NCBI RefSeq assembly: GCF_014863405.1
Contig: NZ_JACZZA010000011.1
Location: 1 to 64,000, forward strand
Length of the DNA: 64,000 bases
DNA from: Dyella acidiphila
GTDB lineage: Bacteria > Pseudomonadota > Gammaproteobacteria > Xanthomonadales > Rhodanobacteraceae
Direction: 5' to 3'
A program made the position numbers and the translations under genes. Shown piece after piece: positions 1 through 8,321 of the stretch; within the stretch, counting starts at the first letter, position 1; every line of letters starts with the position of its first letter. The notes under the pieces are model-generated. The model had not been told where the DNA came from. It did no database searches and saw only the letters and a program-made list of their open reading frames with translations.

Positions 1-139
1 CAACACGGTTCGGCCGCATAGCGCGTTGAATTATCGGCCACCGGCTCCTGAAGCTGTCCTGCCAGCCATCCAGGATGTACATCTGAAGCTCGCTGCTTAA
101 ACTAACCCTACATCTGGACCAGTTAGTGCAGGCCACTCA
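1..139 (+). mobile_element. Right end of an IS3-family insertion sequence (partial)
   Basis: The first 100 bases encode the end of an IS3-type transposase. The bases after it, up to about 139, look like the terminal inverted repeat: read on the minus strand, the end begins TGAGTGGCCTGCAC and runs outward from position 139. Beyond it a secreted-protein reading frame starts abruptly in the other direction, which supports this boundary. IS3 elements usually make 3 to 4 base target duplications, so CGC or CGCC from position 140 would be the expected copy. The left end lies outside the window, so repeat and duplication cannot be compared. Confidence 0.7.
2..100 (+). CDS. IS3-family transposase OrfB, C-terminal end only
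   Basis: The frame enters from the left edge and ends at a TAA. The 32 visible residues contain NTVRPHSALNYRPPAPEA. This matches the tail of IS3-group OrfB integrases (typically RPHSxLxYxxPxE) that follows the DDE catalytic core. The catalytic residues themselves are outside the window, so activity cannot be judged. The protein would catalyse cut-and-copy transposition of the element. Confidence 0.8.
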   Translation, partial: NTVRPHSALNYRPPAPEAVLPAIQDVHLKLAA

Positions 140-251
140 CGCCCGTCGAAAATTGATTCGCTACCTTCTGTTCTTGCGCCATGGGCGCCAGCGTGTTGCA
201 CGCGCACAACAAACAGGCTCCAAGCGAGGCCGCAGCTGCTTTGAAATGCAT
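140..251 (-). pseudogene. 5' fragment of a small secreted protein, cut by the IS element
   Basis: An ATG at 251 follows a good ribosome site (AGGGGGAAGGG). It opens a frame beginning MHFKAAAASLGACLLCAC, a clear signal peptide with a likely cleavage after APMA near residue 24. The host frame stops making sense at the IS end near 139, and translation would run into a TAA at 123-125 inside the insertion sequence, giving 42 residues. What the intact protein was cannot be told from the remaining 37 or so residues. The missing part should lie on the other side of the element, left of this window. Confidence 0.6.
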
Positions 252-683
252 GAATCCCTTCCCCCTGTGAATGCCTGGCTTACATAAATCCAGTCAAAAT
301 AGCGTGACGAAATTAGCGATCTAGGTGTGAACTTCTTGTCAACGATGGCCTGACGCTCACGAGAGTGCCTCCTCCTCGGGCAACGAGCCGGGTCAGCAGC
401 TCAGGTTGGTCACGGCCGACTTACCATAACAACCGCGCCAAACCGTGACTGCCACACATTAAATAAGAGTCATGCCCTGCAAAGACTTGACGTTACGAAC
501 GCCAAGGAGAAATTACAGATAAGCAATATGCACTGGTTAGGCGCTACGCCAACAGGCTTTTGCCATACCAGCGATAACCATCCCTAATCATCGGGCCTCG
601 GCGACACCTCTCGGCAGCAAAGCTGAAATTCATCAAACCCGCTCACCGCCTCCCTAGCCGGCAAAGATAGCCGCCCCCTCTAG
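252..683. other. Intergenic stretch without a recognisable gene
   Basis: About 430 bases between two diverging genes. The right part is the leader of the secreted protein at 747; the left part should hold the promoter of the IS-cut gene. Only very short frames occur, such as a 17-residue one after an AAGGAG near 513, and none resembles a protein family. I see no tRNA, terminator or repeat here. Confidence 0.5.
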
Positions 684-712
684 TGCATCCAAAGCAACCA
701 CCGCTCCGTATA
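684..712 (+). promoter_or_regulatory. ECF-sigma-type promoter, copy 1
   Basis: TGCATCC at 684-690, twelve variable bases, then GCTCCGTATA at 703-712. The identical two blocks with the identical spacing recur at 1538-1566 before the desaturase operon. The layout (GCATCC, 16 bases, CGTATA) is typical of extracytoplasmic-function sigma promoters. The predicted start of transcription is near 719, giving a leader of about 28 bases before the ATG at 747. Inference: it is read by the ECF sigma factor encoded at 9002-9562. Confidence 0.7.
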
Positions 713-746
713 AGCAGATATAGACCCTGCCGGAGTACGCCCAGTC

Positions 747-1514
747 ATGCGGAATTATCCACGCAAAGCCTGGATCGCCATCTTTGCAGCCCTTCCATGG
801 GTAGCCAATGCAACCGAAAATCTGCATTACCTTGGTATTGCGTACGACGCCCACAGCGGTCAAAAACTGTATCAGGAAGAGCACTTCGTGTTCGACCAAA
901 ACGATCAGCGTACGCGGCTGGTGCTCTACCGCTGTCCATCCGGCCAACCGTTTGCACGCAAATGGGTACGGGGTGCGGCGTCGGCTTCCGATCCAGATTT
1001 CGACCTTGTTGACGCGCGCACCGGCTACCGCGAAGGGGTATCCGGGCCGCCTGGTGCACGCAAGGTCTACGTCCAGGTAAACGACCATTCCCCGTTGCGA
1101 TCGGCGCCGCTGGAGATGCCCGTTAACGCGGTCATCGATGCGGGGTTCGATGCCTATGTGCGCGATCATTTCGACAGCCTCGATCCGCAGGCACGCCTCG
1201 CCTTCCTGGTGCCGAGCCGGCTGGGCTATATGGACCTGCGCCTCACCGATACATCGTCCGCTGCAGGCAGGCGTCACATACGCCTGAGTCTCGATACCTG
1301 GTACGGCTTTGCCGCGCCCTCGATCAACCTGACCTATGACACGGCCGACCGGCGGCTGGTGCAATTTAAAGGTATCAGCAACATCCACGATGCAAGCGGC
1401 GGCAGCCAGACCGTACGGATCGAGTTTCCGGTCTCGGCGGAACAGCCAGCGCCCACCCCGCAGGACATCCGGCAGGCCGCCGGCCTTCCCCTGGTGAATC
1501 GATGCCCGCCGTGA
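747..1514 (+). CDS. Secreted protein of unknown function, ECF-regulon member
   Basis: 255 residues with an N-terminal signal peptide (basic RNYPRK, hydrophobic AIFAALPWVA, cleavage near NATE), so it is probably periplasmic. No family is recognised with confidence and no catalytic motif stands out. The rest looks like a soluble, beta-rich fold with many Tyr/Asp pairs. It stands between two copies of the same ECF-type promoter: one drives it, and the other lies just after its stop and drives the lipid-modification operon. It is therefore probably induced together with that operon, perhaps in response to membrane or oxidative damage. The ribosome site is weak (GGAG about 13 bases upstream). Confidence 0.75.
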   Translation: MRNYPRKAWIAIFAALPWVANATENLHYLGIAYDAHSGQKLYQEEHFVFDQNDQRTRLVLYRCPSGQPFARKWVRGAASASDPDFDLVDARTGYREGVSGPPGARKVYVQVNDHSPLRSAPLEMPVNAVIDAGFDAYVRDHFDSLDPQARLAFLVPSRLGYMDLRLTDTSSAAGRRHIRLSLDTWYGFAAPSINLTYDTADRRLVQFKGISNIHDASGGSQTVRIEFPVSAEQPAPTPQDIRQAAGLPLVNRCPP

Positions 1515-1537
1515 GTCCCCGCGGGCGCAAAGTTTTT

Positions 1538-1566
1538 TGCATCCGCCGGGCGCCTTGCTCCGTATA
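1538..1566 (+). promoter_or_regulatory. ECF-sigma-type promoter, copy 2, before the desaturase operon
   Basis: TGCATCC at 1538-1544, twelve bases, then GCTCCGTATA at 1557-1566. This is the same as the element at 684-712 in both conserved blocks and in spacing, while the spacers differ completely. Conservation of only the -35 and -10 blocks is the mark of a shared sigma factor, not of a recent duplication. Transcription should start near 1573, leaving about 24 bases before the desaturase ATG. Confidence 0.72.
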
Positions 1567-1596
1567 TCCCTGTAAGCCCCTCTTCTGGACACCCTC

Positions 1597-2559
1597 ATGC
1601 AACGGCCTGAGCTTCCCGCCCGCCCCGTGGATCAGCCATCGCCCAGAGCGCTTGCATCCCTGCTCAACTGGTTCGACACGCAGGGCAGCCCGGATCGGGC
1701 CAATGCACTGGACTCCCGCATCGACTGGTTGCGCGCCGCGCCATTCGTGATTCTCCACCTGGCCTGCCTGGGCGTGTTCTGGGTAGGCGTATCGCCGGTT
1801 GCATTGGCGGTGGCCGCCTCGCTGTATGCGTTGCGCATGTTTGCCTTGACCGGCTTTTATCACCGCTACTTTTCGCATCGTGCTTTTCAGACCTCGCGCG
1901 CGGTGCAATTCACTTTTGCACTGATCGGCGCGGCATGCGTACAGCGAGGGCCGCTCTGGTGGGCCGCGCATCACCGCAACCATCATCGCCATGCCGATAC
2001 GCAGCTGGACCCCCACTCGCCCACGGTGTTCGGGTTTCTCTGGAGCCATATGGGCTGGTTCCTGACGCCGCGTGCCTTTCACACCGACCTTGCTCGCGTT
2101 CCCGATCTGAGCCGCTACCCCGAACTGCGCTGGCTGGATCGTTATGACACCGCCGTACCCGTTGCACTCGCCGTGTTGCTGTATCTCTTCGGCGCCCTGC
2201 TGCATCGCTACGCACCGACGTTTGGCACCAGCGGTGGACAGATGCTGACCTGGGGATTCTTTATCTCCACCGTGGTGCTGTTTCACGCCACGGTGACGAT
2301 CAACTCGCTGGCGCACCGCTTCGGCAGTCGTCGCTTTGACACCCGGGACGACAGTCGCAATAACGTGTGGCTCGCGCTGATCACGTTTGGTGAGGGCTGG
2401 CACAACAACCATCACTTCTATCCGGGCTCCGCACGGCAGGGTTTCCGGTGGTGGGAAATCGATCTCACCTGGTACGGCTTGCGGCTGCTCGCCGCGCTGG
2501 GGCTGGTGTGGAACCTTAAGCCGGTGCCGGCCTGGATCGAGAGCAAGGCGAGGTATTGA
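1597..2559 (+). CDS. Membrane acyl-CoA/acyl-lipid desaturase
   Basis: 320 residues of the fatty-acid desaturase superfamily, which uses a di-iron centre and O2 to put a double bond into acyl chains. The three histidine boxes are all present: HRYFSH from His89, HRNHHRHAD from His125 and HNNHHFYPG from His269. Hydrophobic stretches around residues 48-85 and 185-240 fit the usual membrane-embedded fold. The length is at the short end for bacterial delta-9 desaturases. It is first in a tightly packed operon; its stop overlaps the region of the next start. Inference: it supplies the unsaturated chains that the downstream methyltransferases modify. Confidence 0.88.
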   Translation: MQRPELPARPVDQPSPRALASLLNWFDTQGSPDRANALDSRIDWLRAAPFVILHLACLGVFWVGVSPVALAVAASLYALRMFALTGFYHRYFSHRAFQTSRAVQFTFALIGAACVQRGPLWWAAHHRNHHRHADTQLDPHSPTVFGFLWSHMGWFLTPRAFHTDLARVPDLSRYPELRWLDRYDTAVPVALAVLLYLFGALLHRYAPTFGTSGGQMLTWGFFISTVVLFHATVTINSLAHRFGSRRFDTRDDSRNNVWLALITFGEGWHNNHHFYPGSARQGFRWWEIDLTWYGLRLLAALGLVWNLKPVPAWIESKARY

Positions 2560-2561
2560 GC

Positions 2562-3830
2562 ATGCGTATCGCCGTGATCGGATCCGGCATTGCCGGGCTG
2601 GCCAGTGCCTACCTGCTGTCGCGTTCGCAGGACGTCACCCTGTTTGAGGCCAACGACTACCTGGGTGGCCACACCCACACGCACGACGTACAGCAGGACG
2701 GGCAAGCCTATCGCATCGACACCGGCTTTATCGTCTTCAATCGCGCGCACTATCCGCTGCTGAGCCAGCTCTTCGACGAGCTGCGCGTGGAGAGCCAGGC
2801 CACCACGATGAGCTTCTCCGTCCAGAACGCCGCCACCGGCCTGGAATACAACGCTGGCACGCTCGGCCAGTTGTTCTGCCAGCGACGCAATCTGTGGTCG
2901 CCACGCTTCCTGGGCATGGTACGCGACCTGATGCGTTTTTATCGTGAAGCACCCGCATTGTTGGAGCAGGACCGATCGAACCAGACCCTAGGCGATTACC
3001 TCGCCGAACATCGCTATGGCGAGGCCTTCCGTGATGATCACCTGGTGCCGGTGGCCTCGGCGCTGTGGTCATCGCCTTCCGCACAGATCCTGTCGTTTCC
3101 GGTGCGCTACCTGGTGCAGTTCATGGCCAATCACCAGATGTTGCAGATCGCCGACCGTCCGCCCTGGCGCGTCGTGCAAGGTGGCTCGAACACCTATGTC
3201 ACCGCGATGCGGAAACACTGGCGTGTGCGCGAACGCCTTGCGTGTCCGGTCACTTCGATAAGACGCCACGACAACAGGGTGGATGTCGCCACACCTTACG
3301 GAACCGAAGCGTTCGATCACATCGTGCTCGCCTGTCACAGCGACCAGGCGCTTGCGCTGCTCGCCGACGCCAGTCCGGCCGAGCGCGATGTGCTCGGCGC
3401 CATCCGCTATCAGGCCAACGACACGGTGCTGCACACCGATGCTTCCCTGCTGCCTCGCCGCCGCAAAGCCTGGGCGGCGTGGAATGCGTATGTGCCAGCA
3501 GGCAAAGATCAGGCTTGCACGGTCAGCTATTGCATGAACCTGCTACAGGGCGTTTCGTCGCCGCGCCCGTTTGTCGTCACGCTCAATCGCACCGAGGCCA
3601 TCGATCCAGCACACATCCTGCGCCGGATGACGTATCACCATCCGGTTTACGATGTAGCGGCGGTCGCTGCGCAAAAGCGCAAGTCCGAGATTCAGGGTCG
3701 GCGCCGAACCTGGTTTGCCGGTGCGTACTGGGGGTGGGGATTCCATGAAGACGGCATGCGCAGTGCGGCGGATGTCGTCGCCGAGATACAGCGCCTGGAT
3801 GCTGCTGCACACACGCAGGCCGCCGCGTGA
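2562..3830 (+). CDS. FAD-dependent amine-oxidase-like lipid oxidoreductase (COG2907 type)
   Basis: 422 residues. It opens with a Rossmann dinucleotide motif, MRIAVIGSGIAGLAS, and an acidic residue (FEAND) about 28 residues on, the usual FAD-binding pattern, with a second FAD-contact motif near the C-terminus (WFAGAYWGWGFHEDG). I chose ATG 2562 over a TTG six bases upstream because of the AGG at 2551. Proteins of this kind sit beside cyclopropane-synthase-like enzymes in singlet-oxygen regulons. In Rhodobacter one such protein (UfaD) introduces a double bond during methylated furan fatty acid synthesis. Whether this homologue does the same is inference. Confidence 0.8.
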   Translation: MRIAVIGSGIAGLASAYLLSRSQDVTLFEANDYLGGHTHTHDVQQDGQAYRIDTGFIVFNRAHYPLLSQLFDELRVESQATTMSFSVQNAATGLEYNAGTLGQLFCQRRNLWSPRFLGMVRDLMRFYREAPALLEQDRSNQTLGDYLAEHRYGEAFRDDHLVPVASALWSSPSAQILSFPVRYLVQFMANHQMLQIADRPPWRVVQGGSNTYVTAMRKHWRVRERLACPVTSIRRHDNRVDVATPYGTEAFDHIVLACHSDQALALLADASPAERDVLGAIRYQANDTVLHTDASLLPRRRKAWAAWNAYVPAGKDQACTVSYCMNLLQGVSSPRPFVVTLNRTEAIDPAHILRRMTYHHPVYDVAAVAAQKRKSEIQGRRRTWFAGAYWGWGFHEDGMRSAADVVAEIQRLDAAAHTQAAA

Positions 3831-4609
3831 TGCCCCCGACACTCGCCAGCGCCGTATACGAAGGCCAGGTGACGCACCGGCGCCATCGGCCGCATGCGCA
3901 TGCCTTTACCTATCGCATGGCGCAGCTCTATCTGGATCTGGACGAGCTGGATCACGTGTTCGAAGGCCACCGTCTGTGGTCGGCGGATCGACGCAACCTC
4001 GCCGAGTGGCGGCGCAGCGATTATCTGGGTCCGACCGACCTGCCCTTGGCTGAAGCAGTCCGGCAACGATTCGCCGAACGCACCGGCAAAAAGCCGGGCG
4101 GACCGGTACGCATGCTGGCGCATCTGCGCTATGCGGGCTATGTCTTCAACCCGGTCGCTTTCTATTACTGCTATGCCAGCGATGGCGTCACGCTGGATGG
4201 CATCGTGGCGGAAATCACCAATACGCCATGGCATGAACGTCACGCCTATGTATTGCCGGTGGCCGAGGCCGAGCAACACGGCCGCGCACTGCATTGGCAC
4301 TTCGACAAAGGCTTCCACGTATCACCCTTCATGGCCATGCAGCGTCGCTACGACTGGCGCTTTACGCCGCCCGCCGACGATCTGCGCGTGCATATGAAGG
4401 TACTGGCCGAACAAGAACCGGATTTCGACGCCACGCTGGCCTTGACGCGCCGGCCGCTGGATAGCGCATCGCTCGCACGCGTGCTGTGGCGCTTTCCGCT
4501 AATGACCGCGCAAGTCGTCGGCGCCATCCACTGGCAGGCGCTGCGACTGTGGCTGAAGCGCAATCCGGTTTACGACCACCCCCCCTCCAAGCTCAGGGAT
4601 CTCTCATGA
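3830..4609 (+). CDS. DUF1365 protein
   Basis: 259 residues of the DUF1365 family (COG3496), recognised by the opening YEGQVTHRRHRPHAHAFTYR, by RMLAHLRYAGYVFNPVAFYY and by FHVSPFMAMQRRYDWRF. The biochemical function is unknown. The family is nearly always next to the FAD protein and a cyclopropane-synthase-like methyltransferase, as here, so a role in lipid modification is likely. The ATG at 3830 overlaps the preceding stop (TGATG); a GTG three bases earlier is the alternative. Its own stop overlaps the next ATG. Confidence 0.85.
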   Translation: MPPTLASAVYEGQVTHRRHRPHAHAFTYRMAQLYLDLDELDHVFEGHRLWSADRRNLAEWRRSDYLGPTDLPLAEAVRQRFAERTGKKPGGPVRMLAHLRYAGYVFNPVAFYYCYASDGVTLDGIVAEITNTPWHERHAYVLPVAEAEQHGRALHWHFDKGFHVSPFMAMQRRYDWRFTPPADDLRVHMKVLAEQEPDFDATLALTRRPLDSASLARVLWRFPLMTAQVVGAIHWQALRLWLKRNPVYDHPPSKLRDLS

Positions 4610-5868
4610 ACGAGCTCGCCTCTTCCGCACTTCGCTCATCCACCACAGCTTCCACGCAGGGCCGCTTTCTGCGCGACCGTGTTGTCGCCAGCCTGCAGGG
4701 CCTGCGGCACGGCAAGCTCGTCCTGCACGATGCATGGGGCGACGTGGAGCTGGGCAACACTTCCAACGATTCGCCGACGGTGCACGTGACGGTCAGCGAC
4801 GCCATGTTCTACCGCGCCGTGGCCATGCAAGGCAGCGTGGGCGCCGGCGATGCCTACGGTGACGGTCTCTGGTATTGCGATGACCTGGTCGGGCTGGTAC
4901 GTCTGCTGGTACGCAACCGCGATCTGCTGGACGGTATGGAAAGTGGCGTGGCCCGGCTGGGCGGCGCGGTGCTCAAGCTATGGCATGCAAGGCGGCGCAA
5001 TACCCATGCCGGCAGCCGCCGCAACATTGCGCAACATTACGATCTCGGCAATGACTTTTTCCGCTGCTTTCTTTCGCCCGACATGATGTATTCGTCGGCC
5101 TTGTGGGCCGATGACGGCAACACGCTGGAGCAGGCCTCGGCCCACAAGCTCGATGTCATATGCCGCAAGCTCGGCCTGCAGCCAGGCATGCACGTGGTGG
5201 AAATCGGCACCGGCTGGGGCGGCTTCGCCATCCACGCCGCCAGGCACTACGGCTGCCATGTCACCACCACCACGATTTCCCGCGAACAGCATGCGTACGC
5301 GGCGGAGCGCGTACGCGAAACCGGGCTAAACGAGCAGGTCACGCTGTTGCTCAAGGACTACCGCGACCTGCAAGGCAACTACGATCGCCTGGTATCCATC
5401 GAGATGATCGAGGCGATTGGCGCGCCGTACCTCACTACCTACTTTGCCAAGCTCACCCAACTGCTCAAGCCCGATGGACTCGCGCTGATCCAGGCCATCA
5501 CCATCGAAGATCATCGCTACCGGCAGGCGCTCAAGGTGGTGGATTTCATCAAGCGGCATGTGTTTCCCGGCAGCTTTATTCCTTCCATCAGCGCCATGCT
5601 GGAAGCCAAGACCAAGGCCAGCGACCTGGCGCTGGTCCATCTGGAGGATTTCGGTCTCTCTTACGCGCAAACCCTGCATGCATGGCAAGAACGCTTCCAG
5701 AGCTCTTTGAAAAACGTGCGCGCGCAAGGTTTCGACGAACGATTTATCCGCCTGTGGGAGTTTTACCTGGCGTATTGCGAAGGCGGTTTTCGCGAGCGTT
5801 CGATCGGCGTATCGCACCTCCTGTTGGCGCGACCGCAGGCGCGGCCTTCGCAGCCGCGTTGGACCTGA
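4606..5868 (+). CDS. Cyclopropane-fatty-acyl-phospholipid synthase family methyltransferase
   Basis: 420 residues. It transfers a methyl or methylene from S-adenosylmethionine to the double bond of a phospholipid acyl chain. Visible marks are the N-terminal CFA domain, QHYDLGNDFFRCFLSPDMMYS, the SAM-binding motif VVEIGTGWGGFA near residues 197-208 and the catalytic-region SIEMIEAIG. The ATG overlaps the DUF1365 stop (ATGA), which decides the start against a longer upstream reading. It is close to the CfaA-type proteins of singlet-oxygen regulons, so the product may be a methyl-branched or furan precursor lipid instead of a plain cyclopropane. The sequence alone does not decide between these. 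Confidence 0.88.
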   Translation: MNELASSALRSSTTASTQGRFLRDRVVASLQGLRHGKLVLHDAWGDVELGNTSNDSPTVHVTVSDAMFYRAVAMQGSVGAGDAYGDGLWYCDDLVGLVRLLVRNRDLLDGMESGVARLGGAVLKLWHARRRNTHAGSRRNIAQHYDLGNDFFRCFLSPDMMYSSALWADDGNTLEQASAHKLDVICRKLGLQPGMHVVEIGTGWGGFAIHAARHYGCHVTTTTISREQHAYAAERVRETGLNEQVTLLLKDYRDLQGNYDRLVSIEMIEAIGAPYLTTYFAKLTQLLKPDGLALIQAITIEDHRYRQALKVVDFIKRHVFPGSFIPSISAMLEAKTKASDLALVHLEDFGLSYAQTLHAWQERFQSSLKNVRAQGFDERFIRLWEFYLAYCEGGFRERSIGVSHLLLARPQARPSQPRWT

Positions 5869-5880
5869 CAGGCCGTTCGC

Positions 5881-6441
5881 ATGATGCGCTGGATCAACTT
5901 CATCGCTTATCAGCTGGTGTGGTTTGCCGCCGTTATCGGCGCCGCTCATGGCCTGATATGGCCAGCGCTTCTGGCCAGTGCGGCCTTCGTGTCATCCCAG
6001 TTAGCTTTGGCGCCGAGCCGCTCGACAGAATGGCGCCTGCTCGGCATGGCGCTGATCTTCGGCGTGTTGATCGATGGCGTTGCGGCACGCATGGGCTGGG
6101 CACATTACGCCACGCCGTCGCCGGCCATTCCCGCGCACGGTGCGCCGGTGTGGATTCTGGTGTTGTGGTTGTCTTTTGCGATGACCGTCAACCAAAGCCT
6201 GGCCTATCTTCGTGATCGCTGGTGGCTGGCATTGGCCTTCGGCGCGATCGGCGCACCGCTGGCATATCTGGGTGCGCAGCGTGGATGGCACGCGGTCGAT
6301 TTCCCGCATCCGGCGTGGCGCGGACTGATCTGGTTGAGCGTGTGCTGGGCGATCGCCTTGCCGTTGCTGGGTGTCTGCGCACGTCGGTTTTCCTTGGCCA
6401 CTCGCAACGCACATATTTCTGCTGGAGCCCAGCATCGATGA
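5881..6441 (+). CDS. DUF2878 inner-membrane protein
   Basis: 186 residues, almost entirely hydrophobic, with about six membrane segments. The pattern (NFIAYQLVWFAAVIGAAHG at the start; TVNQSLAYLRDRWW in the middle) fits the DUF2878 family. No enzymatic residues are evident and the function is unknown. Members recur in the same lipid-modification cluster. An ATG-ATG pair opens the gene twelve bases after the methyltransferase stop; its end overlaps the next start by four bases. Confidence 0.75.
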   Translation: MMRWINFIAYQLVWFAAVIGAAHGLIWPALLASAAFVSSQLALAPSRSTEWRLLGMALIFGVLIDGVAARMGWAHYATPSPAIPAHGAPVWILVLWLSFAMTVNQSLAYLRDRWWLALAFGAIGAPLAYLGAQRGWHAVDFPHPAWRGLIWLSVCWAIALPLLGVCARRFSLATRNAHISAGAQHR

Positions 6442-7238
6442 GCATCTCACTGCAATTGAGCATCCTGCTCGCCGTCATGGTGATCGTCATGGCGTTTGGA
6501 TGGCGCTGGCAAAAGCGCCATAGCAATGCAGGCATCGTGGATGTGCTGTGGTCGATCGGCGTCGGTTTAGGTGCCGTGTGGATGGCATGGAGTGGTACGG
6601 GCGCGCCATGGCCGCGATACACGATGGCGCTGCTCGGTGCTGCGTGGGCGGCACGGCTTGCCTGGCACTTGGCGCGCCGCGTGCTGCATGAAGCGGAGGA
6701 CGGTCGTTATCGCTACCTTCGATCGCACTGGCAAGGCCATCAAGGGAAGTTCTTTTTATTCTTCGAAGGCCAGGCCGTGCTGGTGGTGCTGTTCGCCTTG
6801 CCGTTTGTCGCGGTTGCACGCAATCCCGTAAGTGCCGTGACGCCGACACTGATCCTGGGCGTAATCATCTGGATCATCGCCGTTGCCGGCGAAACCAGCG
6901 CCGACCGGCAACTGGCCCGATTCCGCAGCAACCCCATGCACAGCGGCAAGACTTGTCGCGAAGGCTGGTGGCGCTATTCGCGGCATCCCAATTACTTCTT
7001 TGAATGGCTGCACTGGTTCGCCTATGTCGCGCTGGCGTGGGGATCGCCGCTGGCGTGGCTGGCATGGTCGGGGCCGATCGTCATGTATGTGTTTCTGCGC
7101 TGGATCAGCGGCGTGACCTTTACGGAAGCCCAGGCCCTGCGCAAACGGGGTGACGACTACCGCGACTATCAACGCACCACGCCGATGTTCATGCCGTGGT
7201 TTCCCAGATCCCCTACTTCTTCCAAGGAGGCCTCATGA
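6438..7238 (+). CDS. DUF1295 membrane protein (steroid 5-alpha-reductase-like fold)
   Basis: 266 residues with several membrane segments and the conserved C-terminal block LARFRSNP...GKTCREGWWRYSRHPNYFFEWLHW. This block marks the DUF1295/COG3752 family, related to steroid 5-alpha reductases and isoprenylcysteine methyltransferases. Such proteins reduce double bonds or methylate lipids with a soluble cofactor; the substrate here is unknown. Context argues for acyl-chain chemistry after desaturation. The ATG overlaps the preceding stop (ATGA). The gene ends inside the next ribosome-site region, so the two are translationally coupled. Confidence 0.82.
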   Translation: MSISLQLSILLAVMVIVMAFGWRWQKRHSNAGIVDVLWSIGVGLGAVWMAWSGTGAPWPRYTMALLGAAWAARLAWHLARRVLHEAEDGRYRYLRSHWQGHQGKFFLFFEGQAVLVVLFALPFVAVARNPVSAVTPTLILGVIIWIIAVAGETSADRQLARFRSNPMHSGKTCREGWWRYSRHPNYFFEWLHWFAYVALAWGSPLAWLAWSGPIVMYVFLRWISGVTFTEAQALRKRGDDYRDYQRTTPMFMPWFPRSPTSSKEAS

Positions 7239-8320
7239 CCACCACCGCCGCAGCCCAAGACATGCCGCGCCCCGAACAGGCGGCAGCAGGCTTGCTGGGC
7301 CTGGCTGAGCGCGGGCTGCTACCGGATGCCGTGGTGCGCCTGGGCATCCGCCGGCTTTGCGCGCAACGGCTGCGCGAAGAATCTGCGCAGGGCGTAACCG
7401 CGGAGTCGGCGCAGTATCAGCAGCGCATCGACTTGCTGCGTCACAGCCCGGTAGCTATCCACACCGACGCGGCCAATGCGCAGCACTACGAATTGCCCGC
7501 AGCGTTCTTCCGGGCATGCCTGGGGCCGCGCATGAAATACTCGTCGTGCTACTACCCCACCGGCAACGAGACGCTGGCGCAGGCGGAAGAAGCGATGCTG
7601 GAACTGTACGGCGAACGCGCTCAACTGTGCGACGGACAGGACATTCTGGAATTGGGCTGTGGCTGGGGATCGCTAACGCTATGGATGGCCGAGCGCTATC
7701 CAAGCGCGCGCATCACCGCAGTATCCAACTCGCATTCCCAACGCACGCATATTCAGACGGTGTGCGCTGCACGCGGTCTTTCCAACGTCAAGGTCATCAC
7801 TACTGACGTGAACACGCTGGCGCTCGATGTCGAAGCCTTCGACCGCTGTGTTTCGATCGAAATGTTCGAACACATGCGCAACTACGAAACCTTGCTGGCC
7901 CGCATTGCGAGCTGGCTGCGACCGGGCGGCAAGTTGTTCGTACATATCTTTGCGCACCAGACCCTGCTCTACACGTTCGAGACGGAGGGCGACACCAACT
8001 GGATGGGCCGTCACTTCTTTACCGGCGGCCTGATGCCCTCGGTGGATACCTTGCTGTGGTTCCAGCGCGACCTGAGCCTGGAAAAGCGCTGGAAGGTGGA
8101 CGGCCGCCATTACCAGCGAACGGCCAACGACTGGCTGGCCAACCAGGACGCCAACAACACCGAAGTGATGCGCTCCCTGGTCAAAGCCTATGGCCGTGAA
8201 CACGCCGACCTGTGGTGCCAGCGCTGGCGGATGTTCTGGATGGCCTGCGCGGAGCTGTTCGGCTATGACTCAGGCCAGCAGTGGCTGGTCGCGCACTATC
8301 TGTTTTCGCGGCAGGAGTGA
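7235..8320 (+). CDS. Second cyclopropane-synthase-like SAM methyltransferase
   Basis: 361 residues. The SAM motif ILELGCGWGSLTLWMAE begins at residue 137 and SIEMFEHMRNYE takes the place of the SIEMIEAIG of the first enzyme. It belongs to the same superfamily but to a distinct branch, nearer the coclaurine-N-methyltransferase-like CFA group often found as the second methyltransferase in these operons. A strong AAGGAGG ends four bases before the ATG, which decides the start over an upstream in-frame codon. Having two diverged enzymes in one operon suggests two successive methylations or two acyl positions; this is inference. Confidence 0.83.
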   Translation: MTTTAAAQDMPRPEQAAAGLLGLAERGLLPDAVVRLGIRRLCAQRLREESAQGVTAESAQYQQRIDLLRHSPVAIHTDAANAQHYELPAAFFRACLGPRMKYSSCYYPTGNETLAQAEEAMLELYGERAQLCDGQDILELGCGWGSLTLWMAERYPSARITAVSNSHSQRTHIQTVCAARGLSNVKVITTDVNTLALDVEAFDRCVSIEMFEHMRNYETLLARIASWLRPGGKLFVHIFAHQTLLYTFETEGDTNWMGRHFFTGGLMPSVDTLLWFQRDLSLEKRWKVDGRHYQRTANDWLANQDANNTEVMRSLVKAYGREHADLWCQRWRMFWMACAELFGYDSGQQWLVAHYLFSRQE

Positions 8321-8321
8321 C

